Source: Daphnia carinata
Lineage: Eukaryota; Arthropoda; Branchiopoda; Diplostraca; Daphniidae
Direction: 5' to 3'
DNA: 64,000 nucleotides
Assembly (NCBI RefSeq): GCF_022539665.2
Contig: NC_081338.1
Location: forward strand, 6,932,446 to 6,996,445
Position numbers and translations under genes: made by a program. Below the pieces are notes generated by a model. That model was not told where the DNA came from. It was given only the letters and a program-made list of their open reading frames with translations, and did not search any database. Shown piece after piece: positions 1-13,257 of this stretch (position 1 is its first letter; every line of letters begins with the position of its first letter).

Positions 1-3000
1 CTCACCTCCACCATCTCGATCGCAACAATAGGATGGACAATGACCAGGTGACTATTTTATTTTCTTTTTTTTTTTCCAAATTTTCAAATAAATTTCGGAG
101 GTTTGAAAAAGATAAATTCCTTTGAAAAAATCAACTTGTTTCTGTTATCATTGACCCGGATCTTATGCGGTCAACCTCAGCTGTGCCGGTTTTTCCCAAA
201 AAGAAAATTTAAAAATTCTGATTATTTCTTTGTAAAAAAAAAAAAAAAAACAAGTATCGGGTCGGAGATATGCAACATCATCCTCTGATGAACCACCACC
301 ATCATCGGGACCCTGGAACTGTTCACGTCGTCGGTGGGGGAATGGGCACCCAATCGCACCGCAGTTCCAGGGGATCGGACACGAGTTCGGCCTATTCCGG
401 CTCGGATACGATGCACTCTTCCGTCCCCAGTTCCGATCAGGTAAGACGAGATGATCCTGTTTTCTTTCTCCCTCTCCTTATTATTAATGGGTGTAAAAGA
501 AAAATAAAATAGAGGTCACGACTAATTGCAATTGGATGAATGACATTCAGGATGCCGAGGGCGTTGGCGTCGACGGCGTCGATCACGACGGCGACGAGGT
601 CGATCTCACTGGTTTGATGGAATCGATCGTCGACAGCGACGAGGAAGAGGACCTGGCCGAGAGCATCGACGTGATGATTTATTTATTTGATTATTCTTTT
701 TCCTTTCTCGTTTCGTGACTGGACGGAATCCCTTGCCTTTTGATATGGTCGTCTGCCTTTTCTCATCCATTTTTCTATTTTTGCAGAGCCTGACTGTGCG
801 GGACACGGTGCGCGAGTGCCTGGAAAAGGACCCGTCGGATCGATCGGACGACGACATCGAGATCCTCCTGGAATTCACGCAACACCTCAGGGCTTTCGCC
901 AACATGACGCTCTCGGTCCGACGGGCCCTGTGCCGCGTCATGGTCTTTGCCGTCGTCGAAAAGGCCGGCACGGTCGTCATGAACGACGGAGAGGAACTCG
1001 ACTCTTGGTCCGTCATCATCAACGGCCACGTGGAAATCGATGGCGGAGCCTCCGGCGAACCTGGCAGAGCATTACACCTTGGCGACAGGTGAGTTCCATC
1101 CGTTTCATACTCGATTCATTTTTTAAAATATTTAATGTTTTTCTGGTATTTTCAAGTTTCGGGATTACGCCGACGATGGACAAGTTGTACCACCGGGGCG
1201 TGATGCGCACCAAATGCGACGACTGCCAATTTGTTTGCATCACGCAGACGGATTACTTTAGCATCCTGCACAAGGGCGAGGAGAATACGCGGCGGCACGA
1301 AGAGAACGGACGCGTCGTCTTGGTGACGGAGCAACGGGCTCAGATTGGCGCCGCCTCCTCCTCTCAGCGCTCCCACATCGTTATCAAAGTGAGTTATAAA
1401 AGCCCCGCCATCCTTGGCAACCTATACCCTCTCTTCGGTTGGCGGGGGGGGGGGGGGGCCTTTTTCTTCACAACCTAATTAGAAAGGAAAAGAGGGCCCT
1501 TTGCCGCATGCGGCTGTTTTTATCGATACACACGTATCGACCACTTGTTAATTAAGCAGCCTTTTTTTTTTATAGACTATTTTATATAACCCATTAACCA
1601 TTTTTTGGCTGTTTAAATTTTGAAATAGGGTACGGTGGAGCGATTAATGTCCCACTTGCTGGAAGACTCTTCCGGCGATCCGAGTTACGTTGAAGATTTC
1701 CTTTTAACTCATCGCATATTTATCGACAGTCCATTGATTGTGTGCAGCCAGTTGCTTGAATGGTATGTATATTAAACACGCCATAAAACTACGTTGTTTT
1801 AATTCCTTTTTTCTGTTTTGGAACGTGGCAGTTTCAACGATCCGACCGTACGAGATAAAGTGACGCGAGTCGTTCTCCTCTGGGTTAACAATCATTTTAC
1901 GGATTTTGAAACCGACCCGTGCATGATGGAGTTCCTAGAGACATTTGAATGTTTGCTGGAACAGTCGAAGATGCAAAGCCATGTAAATTACTAATATTAC
2001 TTATTTTCTAAAGAAATGAACTTCAATTTTTTTTGCTTCCGTACCAGTTGAGGATGTTGGATTTCGCCAGCGCGGCCAAAGCTCGATCGCGGACGGTGAC
2101 GTTGACTCGACCGAGTCGTGACGAGATCCTTCATTTCAGTATCCTCGGTGGATTCGAACGAGGTTTCGGCATTTTCGTAGCCAAAGTGGAGAAGGGTTCC
2201 AAAGCCGAAGAAGTTGGTCTCAAACGAGGCGATCAGATCCTCGAGGTGAACGGGCAGAGCTTCGAACACGTCAGTCACGTACGGGCTTTAGAGATACTCC
2301 GGGGTTCCACTCATCTCTCCATCACCGTTCGATCCAATCTTCATGCTTTTAAAGGTATACCCATCCAAAAATCATTTAAACTTGGAAGATAAAAAAATAA
2401 AAATGTTTAATTTGAATATATTTCCTGAGCAGAAATGTTAAACACGCCCGACAATTCGCCACGACCTCGCGGTAAGAAACTGGAATCGAAATCGTCTTCC
2501 AGCAACAAAATGCTGGGCGGATCGTCTTCCGATGTTCACTCAGACAGCGGCTCGGCGGGCAACTCGTGCGCGTCGCCATGTAAAGACAAGACGGCGCTAA
2601 TTGGTTCCAAGAGCGCCGCAGGCGGTGGCGGTTTCATGACGCTCGGCCACAAAACTAAATTGAAGCATTTTTGGGGCAAGGTCAATCAGATTGCCAGAGG
2701 CAAACCGGGGTATGTAATTTTGTGAAGAAGAAAGACTCATCTCAAACCGGATGTTTTAAATAATTAACGACCATGTACTGCTTCACACAAAAACAGAGAA
2801 ACGGCCGGCGATGAAGTCATGTACGGTTCCACGACGGGCTCGGCGGATTCGAGCGCCGCACAATCTGGTGCTGTCGGCTCGGCCTTGACGGGCAACAGCG
2901 TCAACCAGATGTACATGAGTCACAGCAATCCGGATCTGACGAGCATTTGCTACGAGGATCCGCGGGCCGACTACCCGGAGCACGCCCTCAAAGTCTTTAA

Positions 3001-6000
3001 AGCCGACCAGACGTCCAAGTACCTGCTGATCCACAAAGTAAAAAGACATTAAATATATTATTCAGTTTAATGATGTCAACGTTAACCGATTCGCGTGTCG
3101 TCTTGGTAGGAAACGACGGCCAGAGAAGTGGTGATGCTCTCTCTGCAGGAATTCCAAATCACGGACCCGTCGTCCAACTACAGCCTCTGCGAAGTGACGG
3201 TGACGGACAGCGGCATCATCAAACAGCGCCGGCTGCCGGACCAGTTGCAGAACTTGGCGGAGCGGATCGGCGTGGCCAGCCGCTATTACCTCAAGAACAA
3301 CCAGAGCACGGAAACGCTGGTGCCGGACGAGCTGGCCGGCGAGCTGATGCGCGAATCTCAAGTCCAGTTCCTCCACCTCAACGCCGTCGAAGTGGCCGTC
3401 CAGCTGACGCTGCAGGATTTCGCCATTTTCACGCAGATCGAGAGCACCGAGTACGTCGACGACCTGTTCCAGTTGCGCAGCAAATACGGCACGCCTCATT
3501 TATCGCAATTTAGCGAGGTGAGTTTTTCATTCGTGTATTTTTATTCGAAGAACATTTAAAAATGGCATCATCTTTTTAACAGCTGGTGAATCGCGAAATG
3601 TTTTGGGTGGTGACGGAAGTGTGCGCGGAACACAATCTGATGCGGCGGATGCGGGCCATCAAGCAGTTCATCAAAGTGGCCCGCCAGTGCAAAGAGTGCA
3701 AGAATTTCAATTCCATGTTCAACATCATCTCCGGCCTGGGCCACGGCGCCGTTTCCAGGCTGAAACAGACGTGGGAGAAGCTGCCGGGCAAATACCAGCG
3801 CCTCTTCCGCGACATGCAGGATCTGATGGACCCGTCTCGCAACATGTCAAAGTACCGCAATCTCATCAACAGCGAGCAAGTCCAGCCGCCCATGGTGCGT
3901 TTTCTTATTCTTACACAACACCCAAACGTAAAGAAAAACCAACCCACGTGCGCATTTGTTAACCATTCCTTTGTGTCCGGCCAGATTCCTTTTTTTCCTG
4001 TTGTCAAAAAGGATCTGACGTTCATCCATTTGGGCAACGACACGCGCGTCGACGGACTCATCAACTTTGAGAAGCTGCGCATGATCGCCAAGGAGGTCCG
4101 CTCCTTGTCGCACATGTGCTCGGCCCCCTACGACTTGTTCACGATGCTCCAACTGGGCGGACAACCCCCGTCGGCCGCCATGATGGCCATGAATCAATTG
4201 ACGACCGGATCGGGCATGGCCGGTGGCGCCGTCCACCACGACCGACACCACCTCTCGTCGGCCACGGTCAAGAGACGCAAAAAGTCGGCCGCCATGCCCA
4301 ATTCCAAGAAAATGTTTGAGGAAGCCCAGATGGTCCGTCGCGTCAAGGCTTACCTCGGAAACATGAAGGTAACAAGTGTTGCATTGTATTTGTCACGTTT
4401 GTTTCGCTAGTTAAAACGCAATTTAACGTTCGCCATCAAGGTCATAACGGACGAAGAACAACTGCGACACATGTCGGTCGAAGTGGAACCACCTGCCGGA
4501 AGCAATCAATTGACGGCCACCACATCCAATCCGGGCAGTTCGGGCGGTGGCGGTGGGTCGGAAAGTCGGGCAACGGGCGCGTCGGTCCTCAGCGCCGTCA
4601 ATCACCACGTCCGCAAACGACACCCGAGTCCGACGCTGTCGACGACGAGCACGGCCAGTTCCACCAGCGCCACCAGCGAGAGCCGCAGGGGACAGCAGGG
4701 ACCCAAATTCGGAACGACATATATTCATTTTTAAATTTCGCAAACACCTTTCAGGGAAGTGACGAATTATTTTTGGAAATATCTAGGAGCGGCCAGTCCG
4801 CAGTCGGTCCGTAAAATGTTGGCTCTGAGCGAGCCCAGCAAGACGAGACCGTACCAGGCGCCGAACAGACCCATGGGCGCGTGTTCTGTTTCCATGGCTC
4901 TACCTCTTCCAGGCTCAGGATTGCTCCAGCAACATTCTCCTTCTCCATCGCCTGGATTGAATCGGAGAGTGCCTGGAGCGCCACCCCAACCGCCGCCGCT
5001 CAGGACGGCCACGCACGAACGAGCGCATGAACGTTCGCACTCTGACGCCGCCCTGCCCGTCGACCTCAACGCCGAGAGCAGCAGCGTCACAAGTCTGGCT
5101 AATTTGGCAGCCATGCGCAAGTCGCACATGTCCGGATCGGCCACTTCGAGCGACAGCGGCGGCGGAGGCAGCGGGACCAGCGGAGGTGGAGGATCCGGCT
5201 CTTTGCCTCAACCCCTGGGACTGGGATTGACGCTGGGCATCGGATTGGGCATCGGCCTTGGCTCTGATGGCATCGACGCCGCTTATTGCAACCAGTTCAA
5301 CTCGCATTCCAATAACTCGGTGGAAGGCGTTTCCGGAGGGGGTCACGCGCATTTGCTACATCATCCGTCCGGCCACGCTGGAACGAACGAGTCACCGCCT
5401 GTCGCTCCACGAACTAGGGTACCTTTATACCCGCATGGAACCCAAGGTATGCTCCCCCTTGTCCCGACGTCCACCCCTCTCCCTGCACACGTAGTAGTCC
5501 ATTTTTTTGCATGAAAAAATGGGTGCAATCAATTCCTTTTGTTTTATCTTAGCTAACAAAAAAAAATGATTGGGTATGATTGACTTTTATGTTGTAGCCA
5601 AGGTTGTGGCTCCTACTTCTTTTAACATTCCGACTGTAGTAGTTCAAGACGTAGCAAACAGCCAGCCGGCTAGGGCCAGCTACATGAAAACCGCTAATCG
5701 GGTCTTGCCTGCTCTTCCTCTCCAACCGGTTGTATTAAAAAGGAGAGGTAAAACGGGTGGAGGCTTACAGGTGTCTTCTTGCATGCTTTTCTAATCTAAA
5801 CATTGCTTTCCTCTATATGTTTCTGGCGCATAAGCTTTAGTGTCCGTCTCCTCCTACTTGGTTTGGCAATATTTTTTATTTGGTCTTGTTTTTTTGTTTT
5901 TTTTTTTTGGAACAGGTCCTATCTTCCCCCGAGAGCTTCCACCTCGAGCCCGACGACCTCCCGACTACAACGTAGCGGCCCAGATGGCGCGAATGGCTCG

Positions 6001-6334
6001 ACTCAGTCGGGCCCATTCACACGAAGGAGTCACGGCCGGCTACTACAGCTCCGATCCTGAAGAAGAAGACGGTACGTCTTAATTGCTTCCACATCCGGTT
6101 TCAGATGCGGTGGGTTGATTTGGCCATGTCCTTGTCAGCTGAATGGCATAACGCAAAAAAAAATATGTTTCTGAATGGCCTACCTTAGCCACGCCATAGA
6201 CATGGCGGGGGAAGGGGTAGCTGTTCTGGAAATGTCACCTTCGTCTCGTTTTCTTTATCACCTCGTACGTTGGACTAATCGATTGTTTATTTGTGTGCGC
6301 AGACGATGACGAAGCTCAAGTGTCAGCTGTTTAA
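1..6334 (+). CDS. Gef26: Rap guanine-nucleotide exchange factor (PDZ-GEF / RapGEF2-6 type), 5' partial
   Basis: Family role: activates Rap GTPases at the membrane, controlling adhesion and junctions. Exons read: ..47, 255-440, 551-670, 787-1088, 1157-1388, 1629-1760, 1832-1982, 2048-2354, 2433-2709, 2797-3037, 3110-3517, 3583-3894, 3985-4368, 4441-4711, 4787-5446, 5598-5747, 5916-6071, 6303-6334. Visible in order: the acidic Ser-rich N-terminal signature [13 protein letters not shown]; a cNMP-binding-like domain (about 990-1290, [12 protein letters not shown]); the REM/RasGEF-N module (1629-1982, DFLLTHRIF); a PDZ domain (2125-2345, [14 protein letters not shown]); an RA domain (about 2985-3200); the catalytic RasGEF domain (3370-4120, [15 protein letters not shown]); and a low-complexity tail with [13 protein letters not shown]. 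The C-terminal QVSAV is the family's conserved PDZ ligand. The true start lies upstream of the window. One intron (4712-4786) appears to begin with GA rather than GT. Identity is very secure. Confidence 0.95.
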
Positions 6335-7863
6335 TGGAGACGAGCAGCACCTGACGGTCAAAAAGAAACAAAACAGCTCGAGGCCAAAGACTAGCAGCAG
6401 CAGAATGAAACAAAAGAGAAACTCGTGTTAATTTCCCCGATAAAATTATTCTCCTTTTTTTTTTTTTTTTTTGAAGGACAGAGATATCAGTGTACGTATA
6501 GCCTGCTTTAATTATATATCAACAACTCCCTGACTTATCGATACCACTATTATACATTCTGAACACATCCCACGGCCTTTTTTGTATAGGTGTACAGTGT
6601 CGTTTGTAGCCTCCCCCCCGCCCACCTCTACCTGTAAATAAGATCAACAACATTTTACAGCAACAAACATAAACACTTTGTTCTCGCTTTTAACCAACAT
6701 CCTGTGTGCATATATAATAGTAATCCTCTCATACTCAAAAGTAGTGATCTTTTTATTATTATCATTTTTTTAACACAAGTTGAAAGAATATCCATCCCGC
6801 GCCATTTTCTCCCCGCCCCGTTCTGCATCCATCGGCTTTTGTGTGGGCCCTTTTTGGTGGCCCCCTTTTCATTGTCTTATTTTATTCTTGAAATTCCTAC
6901 ACATCATATCTACACACACAATCAATACGTTTTCCAGTATACATAATATCGCCGTTCCTGACTGTGCATTCAATGTTATGCATTGCGCAATTATTATCAA
7001 ATTCCACCGTCTTTTCTTTTGTGGAGAAGAAAGAAAGATAACTTCCTTTAGTGGTTATATGCATTTTATCATTGTATACTCCTCCCTTTCAAATACAAAT
7101 TGTTTCTCACCACTTTTTCGCTTTCTGGATTTGTAAATAATGAAATCCAAAGTGAAACATTTGACAGATGTTTATTTAATCGAACGAAACGACTAATGTA
7201 TTCTAAATTTAAATTACTGCTGTAATTTGTTTTTTAGAACCATGGAATGCAATTAATCGACAAAAAATAGACCAACCCTGTTGTCACGCCACACTGTTGA
7301 TACGTGCTGGCGCGCTATAGCGTGGTGTCTCATTGCGCGATCGTTTATTATTTGCTTTTTATTTTATCTACGCAGATAATTATTCGATTGCTCGTAACCC
7401 CAGAACTTGTGCAGCTTAAAATGCCTAAAATAATTCATTTAATTAAACGCAAAATCATTTTGTGTGGGGAATAAACCAGAAATAACTGGTAATTATGTCA
7501 ATTCGTAGCTGCAACCCGTTTCTGTGTTTGGCTGATAGATGGCACCGTTGACTAACCCCTTTCGTCGTCTGAAATTGAAACTTATACAAATTATACATTT
7601 CCTTAAGAACATTTAGTGTTCTTGAGATCAGCTTAGAAATGTTATTTTATGATGTTTTTTTTTATTTTTTCGTGAAATAAGCCTACACCTGCACAGGTGT
7701 ACACACAGTCATGCTGCAGTGACAGTACATAAGGAAGAAATTCCAGCATCGGGGTATAACCTTATAATCGGCTATACGTTTGGTGTAGATCATGCAGAAA
7801 AGAAAAAAATATATTACGTGATTGGAAATCTATTCCACCGTGCCCAAACAAAAAACAACCAGA
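6335..7863. other. RapGEF 3' UTR and intergenic spacer
   Basis: AT-rich sequence following the RapGEF stop at 6332-6334. Candidate 3' end elements include a poly-T tract near 6456-6472 and AATAA-type motifs around 6637 and 7134. Small ORFs at 6704-7136 have no recognisable domain and look like chance. No gene or repeat was recognised between about 7140 and the next gene's signal-peptide exon at 7864. Confidence 0.5.
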
Positions 7864-10800
7864 ATGCCGGCTGTCTCCTCCCTTGTTATGTATTTTTTAT
7901 GTTTTATGTTTTTCTTGCCTGGTTATTCATTTCCTCAAGCAGTGCAGGCATCGGAGAATAAAGTCACTGAAGGACCAAAGAATTTTTATATAGGTAAGAT
8001 TTTGGCAGTTACTATCCAAAATACTCAAAAGGTGTTTATGTTAAATGGATATTCAACTGATTCTCAAACAGGTGAAATATTCTGCTTAGTTTTTTGTCGA
8101 AGATCACTGTGCAATTGCTCATATAGTTAACTGGTAAATTTTTTATTCTGCAGAAAAAGATGAAAGGGGACATTCTTATAGCAGTACACACTATTATACT
8201 TCACCTGCCACCCCAACTGTAAGACCTCAAATACCCATTGCTAAGCCAAATTTCCCCAGAGTGGCAGTGCCATTTGTAATTGCAATGTGGGTTTTTGGCA
8301 CATGCATAGTGAAAATAAGTAATAGAAACCATTGATTTGTACCGTTCAGATTCTTGTCTTAACTTCCTCCATGTTTCAGTTCTGAGTGGTTGGCCAAAAC
8401 TACTTACATGGGTTCCTGAATCCTGCTGTTTGATCCTGGCCGGTATCGCCGTTGGAATCGTTTTCTTCCTGACAAAAACAACAGTCTTGTCACCCCTTTC
8501 GTCTACCATTTTCTTTTTTTGTATGTTACCACCCATCATATTTGATGCCGGCTTCTTTATGCCCAATCGACCGTTTTTTGACCACCTTGGCACTATTCTT
8601 CTTTTTGCCGTGATGGGGACAATTTTCAACACTATTTGTATAGGTAAAACAGAAAACGTATAGATTCGAACGCACCGAAGAAATTTTACTTTACACGTAT
8701 ACCTTCTATTTCCAATCAGGTATGAGTCTTTGGGCGTGCGGCTTGTCTGGTATATATGGTTTCGAGATCTCATTACTGGAAACACTGATATTCTCAGCTC
8801 TAATATCAGCCGTAGACCCTGTAGCAGTATTATCTGTTTTCGAAGAAATTCACGTCGATAAAGTTCTCTATATTATTGTTTTCGGAGAATCGCTTCTCAA
8901 CGATGCTGTCACTGTGGTAAGGTTTTATGAATGGAAGTCCTACATTTACCATATTCTAATAATGACATGTTTTCTTAAGGTTCTCTACAACATGTGTGAC
9001 TCTTACATCTCTCTTGGACCGGAGAACATTGAAACCATTGATGTTTTATCCGGTTTCGCCTCATTCTTAGTTGTGGCTTTGGGTGGAACAACTATTGGTA
9101 TCTTTTGGGGTTTCTTGACCGGTTTTGCCACCAAGTACACCCACCGAGTCTTGGTTATCGAACCAATATTTGTTTTCATCATGAGCTACGTCGCGTATTT
9201 GAATGCAGAAGCGTTTCAAATGTCTGGCATTCTTTCGTAAGCCAAATAGCCAAGGTTAACGTTATTCGGTTTCAATAACATTCTTTTGAAACAGGATTAT
9301 GTTTTGTGGAATCACCATGAAGAATTATGTAGCAGAAAACATGTCAAGCACTTCACTAACCACCGTCAAATGTGGTTTGAAAGTGCTTAGCAACGGCTCG
9401 GAATCCATTATTTTCGTGTTTTTAGGTATCAGCACTGTCAACGACAACCATGAATGGAACACCGCATTCATTCTACTTACCATATTTTTTTGTTCGATCT
9501 ATAGAGCACTTGGTAAACTATTCCATAAGCATTAGAATTCATCCGGAGCAAAAACAAATTATTGAATTTATTGCAGGTGTCGTGGTTTTGACGGAATTAG
9601 CGAATTACTTTCGCCTTCATCAACTCAATCGAGTGGAAAAATTTGTTATGTCTTATGGTGGACTACGTGGAGCTATTGCTTTCGCCCTTGTACTCCTCAT
9701 CGATCCAAATCGCATCCCACGTCAGCCGCTCTTCGTAACTGCAACAATATCTGTTGTGTTTTTCACCGTTTTTGTCCAGGTTCGTAATAGCAAAAGTAAC
9801 AATTTTATTTCCTGTTGTTAAGCAAGTTTTACGAACAGGGCATCACCATCAAACCTCTTGTGGAATTTCTTAAAGTAAAACGAGAAGAAAAACGGGAAAA
9901 AACAATGAACGAACGTCTGCACGAAAAGGTTGTATTGCAAATTGATCTTATTTGTCAGTAAATTTATATAGATAATTAGTTGGCTGATTTCTCTAGATGC
10001 TTGATTATACGATGGCTGGCGTCGTGGATATTTTAGGCCAATTAAGTAGCAATAAAGTTCGCGATAAGTGAGTTCAGCCTTTAACAGAAAACTCATCGCT
10101 GCATTGCTAACGTCTTTACTTTTTGCGGAAAGATTTAAACAGTTGGATTACGCCTACATACGTCCTTGTTTAATTCGCGAAAAGAATCACCATGAACCTA
10201 AGATCCTTGAAACGTATTCGAAACTAACTCTACAAGACGCAATTGAGTTTGCGCGTCGTAATCCGTCAAGCTGGACAGTATATGGAACAAATTCTTTTGC
10301 AAATTTTATCAATAGTGAAGCTGTTGCGAACGTACCACCAACGAAGTATGTATAATCTTTCCTCATTTGTACTTCAAATGCGTTTCCCAATGTTTACTTT
10401 CTTCAGGCTTTGTGAAAGTGTAGTCAATATTGATCTGGGTGAATTAAATTTCACACCGTCGACGAAGGATCTTTGCGATGCTGAGATACATCATACGGTC
10501 CTAGATAGGATTTGGACGTCGCGCCGAAGCAAAGGGGATAACACACACAGCGATCAGTCGAAAAATCATTCCAAAAGAAGAACTATGGGATGTGGAGTTT
10601 CCCGTAAGCAACGCTCTAAGAAAGAGAAACCGGTTGAAGTAACTTTTGGACTAATATTTTATGCAAATAAATATTAAATGGACTTAATTGTTTCAGGCAT
10701 ACCGTGAAATAAGAAATCGGCATCGTTCAACCCCAACAGGTATGATTCGTCTATTTATTAAATATTATTTATATAATAGGTATTAAGAGTATCTAACCGC

Positions 10801-11118
10801 TGAAGACGTCAAGAGCACCTTAATACAAAATAGTATTTTAACTCACACACTATAACTTAAAATACCATAACCACATTTTAGATGCAGAAGATTTAAAAAT
10901 TCGAATGGCTGCAAACCGTGATAAAGAAGGAGAGGAGGAAGGAATTTCGTTTACTGTTAATCTAGAAATTGGTAATAGTATTCAATAAGTAAATTTTATA
11001 TTAGTGACTAATTGTACAAATTGCAGATGGTAAAATAGCCAGTAATGAAACGGCCACTGTTCAAGAGATGCCATTTCCTTGGAAGACAGACAATGGTCCA
11101 CCTCAACGGAGGGATTAG
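7864..11118 (+). CDS. NHE: Na+/H+ exchanger (SLC9/NHE family), upstream paralogue
   Basis: Family role: electroneutral exchange of Na+ for H+ across the plasma membrane. Exons read: 7864-7993, 8154-8318, 8380-8643, 8720-8916, 8980-9236, 9295-9512, 9577-9779, 9839-9928, 9997-10067, 10133-10345, 10407-10638, 10697-10739, 10882-10971, 11027-11118. They join in one frame of about 754 residues. The start was chosen at 7864 because it opens a hydrophobic signal peptide (MPAVSSLVMYFLCFMFF). Core NHE motifs are intact: [39 protein letters not shown] (the ND pair central to ion exchange), GGLRGAIAFAL. The cytoplasmic tail is shorter than in the second copy at 21145-28728 and the coding sequence is more AT-rich. 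Most intron positions match the second copy, so the two arose by gene duplication rather than retroposition. Nothing disrupts the frame, so it looks functional. Confidence 0.9.
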
Positions 11119-11951
11119 AAATAGTTCGAACCGTAAACTCTGTGTTCATTAGGTTCAGCGATCAACTTTAATAGTTTGATAGTTTCGTGACGTATCGGCA
11201 AGCTCAGCGGTCTGTCGTTGTAGGATATACTAACAATAACTGTCATCTTAGTTTACCTTAATGAACCTGTTCTTAAAAATGCAGGGCTCTGATGGGCTGC
11301 TGTTTATTTATCCACGAACTCGAGTGGATTAGCATTTAAATCAACAGATCTCATTCTGCATGGAAGGCGCGGGTTTTATGGATTGCCCTTGATCAATTCG
11401 TAATTATTTAACTAGTTAGGCCAATGTTATGGAAAATCTACTGCCCAGTGTTTATCCATTATTGATTATTACATTTTTTTGTAGAATTTTCTTCTTAATT
11501 TGTCGTTCATAGGTATTTCACATCTTTATTTCACAGCTGGAATTACCAATTCAAGAAAGTTATGTGCTGAAGTTTACTATTTAGGAATGCTAAGAAGTAG
11601 CTTTGGCAAAACATACTGTAAGCATAGGCTTCCCTACGCAATCTACAGTTGAGATTACGTTGAAAAGCTGAACTTGTCTATGGAACCTTGAACACCTGTG
11701 CGATGATACAAAGGCAAAATCAAGATCAGCTGTTCATATTTTCCTGCTTGATAAGATAAAAAGGTATTCAAATAGAGGATAAGATACCGCAAAAAACGAA
11801 AGGGGTGTTAAGGCCGTTAATAATATAACCGTAGTTTACGTCAAAGGCGTAAGCGAGAGTACTGTACAGCTAAAAAGGGTTCTTCTTCGTAAGTGTTTTG
11901 TAAAAACGTCACAATTTCAATAGACTAATTGACTTTATTTTCAGATGCAGC
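11119..11951. other. Intergenic spacer
   Basis: No convincing ORF, RNA gene or repeat was seen. The 3' UTR of the upstream exchanger and the promoter of the small membrane-protein gene at 11952 should lie here. The coding exon at 11952 is preceded by a plausible acceptor at about 11944 (ATTTTCAG), so a non-coding 5' exon may lie in this spacer. Confidence 0.4.
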
Positions 11952-12533
11952 ATGTCTTTTCGCCAAGTAGGGTTAAGTTCTTCCGTAAATGGGAGCGATC
12001 AGAGCCCACCTGATTTTAACGAAACACCGAACGGATTTATAAATAAAGCGGCGAATTCTCTAGTATATAAATCAATGGCAGTGTTACTGTCCATTCATCT
12101 AGACGTCGCTTCCATAGACGGGACTTGGAAACCAGAATATTCAGTGGGCGACGAAATCGGTAGAATTTTGAAAATGATAGGTTTGGTACTGGCCGTTACT
12201 TGTGCCATTAGTTTTGTCCTAATTCCATTTACCGTCGCAGTTGTGCTTTGTTGTTGCAAGCAACCTTCAAATTCTGGTATTTTTAACTACGAAATTTATT
12301 TCTTTTATTTTTGTTTACTTTTAATTTTAATATAACTAATATCAGGCACTCGCGCACTTTCATATTCTCCGATTCGCAAAACAAAAAAAGGCAACAGCGG
12401 AAAGGATTATTCAAAAAGTCGAAGCAGACGTCCTTCGTGCGGGAAAACTTATCTAATTGGCGTGCTGTTCGGTATACCTGCAGGCATTGTTGTTGGAATA
12501 ATTACAGGTGTCAACACATGGCCTTACATGTAA
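11952..12533 (+). CDS. Small two-transmembrane protein of unknown family
   Basis: Two exons (11952-12276 and 12346-12533) join at phase 1 to give an in-frame protein of 170 residues. I do not recognise the family. Residues 1-70 are hydrophilic and Ser/Asn-rich. A first membrane helix follows (about residues 75-100, IGLVLAVTCAISFVLIPF), ending in a Cys-rich stretch (LCCCK) that could be palmitoylated. A basic linker (KTKKGNSGKDYSKSRSRR) leads to a second helix (YLIGVLFGIPAGIVVGII) and a short tail ending NTWPYM. It sits on the same strand between two Na+/H+ exchanger genes, but nothing in the sequence links it to them functionally. The coherent frame across a canonical intron supports a real gene. 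No transcript evidence was available to me. Confidence 0.55.
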
Positions 12534-13224
12534 AAATTCAAAGCTGGAAAAAATTATGTTTAACGAAAATGTGATAACATGAACGAAAACAAATTTACCG
12601 AATGTGAACATTTCCCGACCATTTTCGGTAACCTATACCTCAAACCGATATTCTATTATTATCCATAATTACTGTTCCAATCCACGTTAATGGCCCTCTA
12701 TAATTTGTAATTGCAATGAAACAGTGTATGCAAAATCCTTAAAATTCTCTTAAATTGTCTTCAGTTCTTTGAGACTTAGGTATTCTTTTAGATCGTATTG
12801 TGTTAGCACCTGTTTGTTTACTTACTACGTGCTAAACTAGCCTAGTAGCTGGTCAATTTTAATTTTTCAATTCAAAAATACTGAATTTTCATCATAGAGC
12901 TTGAGAGAGTTTGCTTTGGCAGTAATTTCCTTGATTGGTGAGCTGAATAATGCTTGACCATACTTCAGACACACAGTATAAAATACAATACTTATGAGGT
13001 AGGCAAATTTTGTGTGTTAAGAACACAGTATGTCATTAATGTCTTTTATATTGTTACTTCATTCTGGAATTTTAGGGATGGCTCCCAAAAAAAACAGCTA
13101 CAGGATAACACAGGTGGCACATATGGAGTACAGTTAATATGAGTTATGGCGCTCAAACTGGAAAACAGCAACATCACATTATTACATAGGTTAAAGAAAT
13201 ATTTAATTATACAAATTAAATAAT
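12534..13224. other. Intergenic spacer
   Basis: AT-rich sequence between two genes that converge on it. The one ORF (12954-13142) has no recognisable domain. No RNA gene or repeat was recognised. Confidence 0.4.
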
Positions 13225-13230
13225 TTTATT
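13225..13230 (-). terminator. Polyadenylation signal AATAAA of the secreted repeat protein
   Basis: AATAAA on the minus strand about 28 bases downstream of the stop codon of the repeat-protein gene that ends at 13258. Confidence 0.5.
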
Positions 13231-13257
13231 AAAGTATTTTTGTTTAAATATCATATA

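Noticed and set aside
4767-5352. Minus-strand ORFs of 125-145 residues
   Set aside because: Antisense to the well-supported RapGEF exon 4787-5446.
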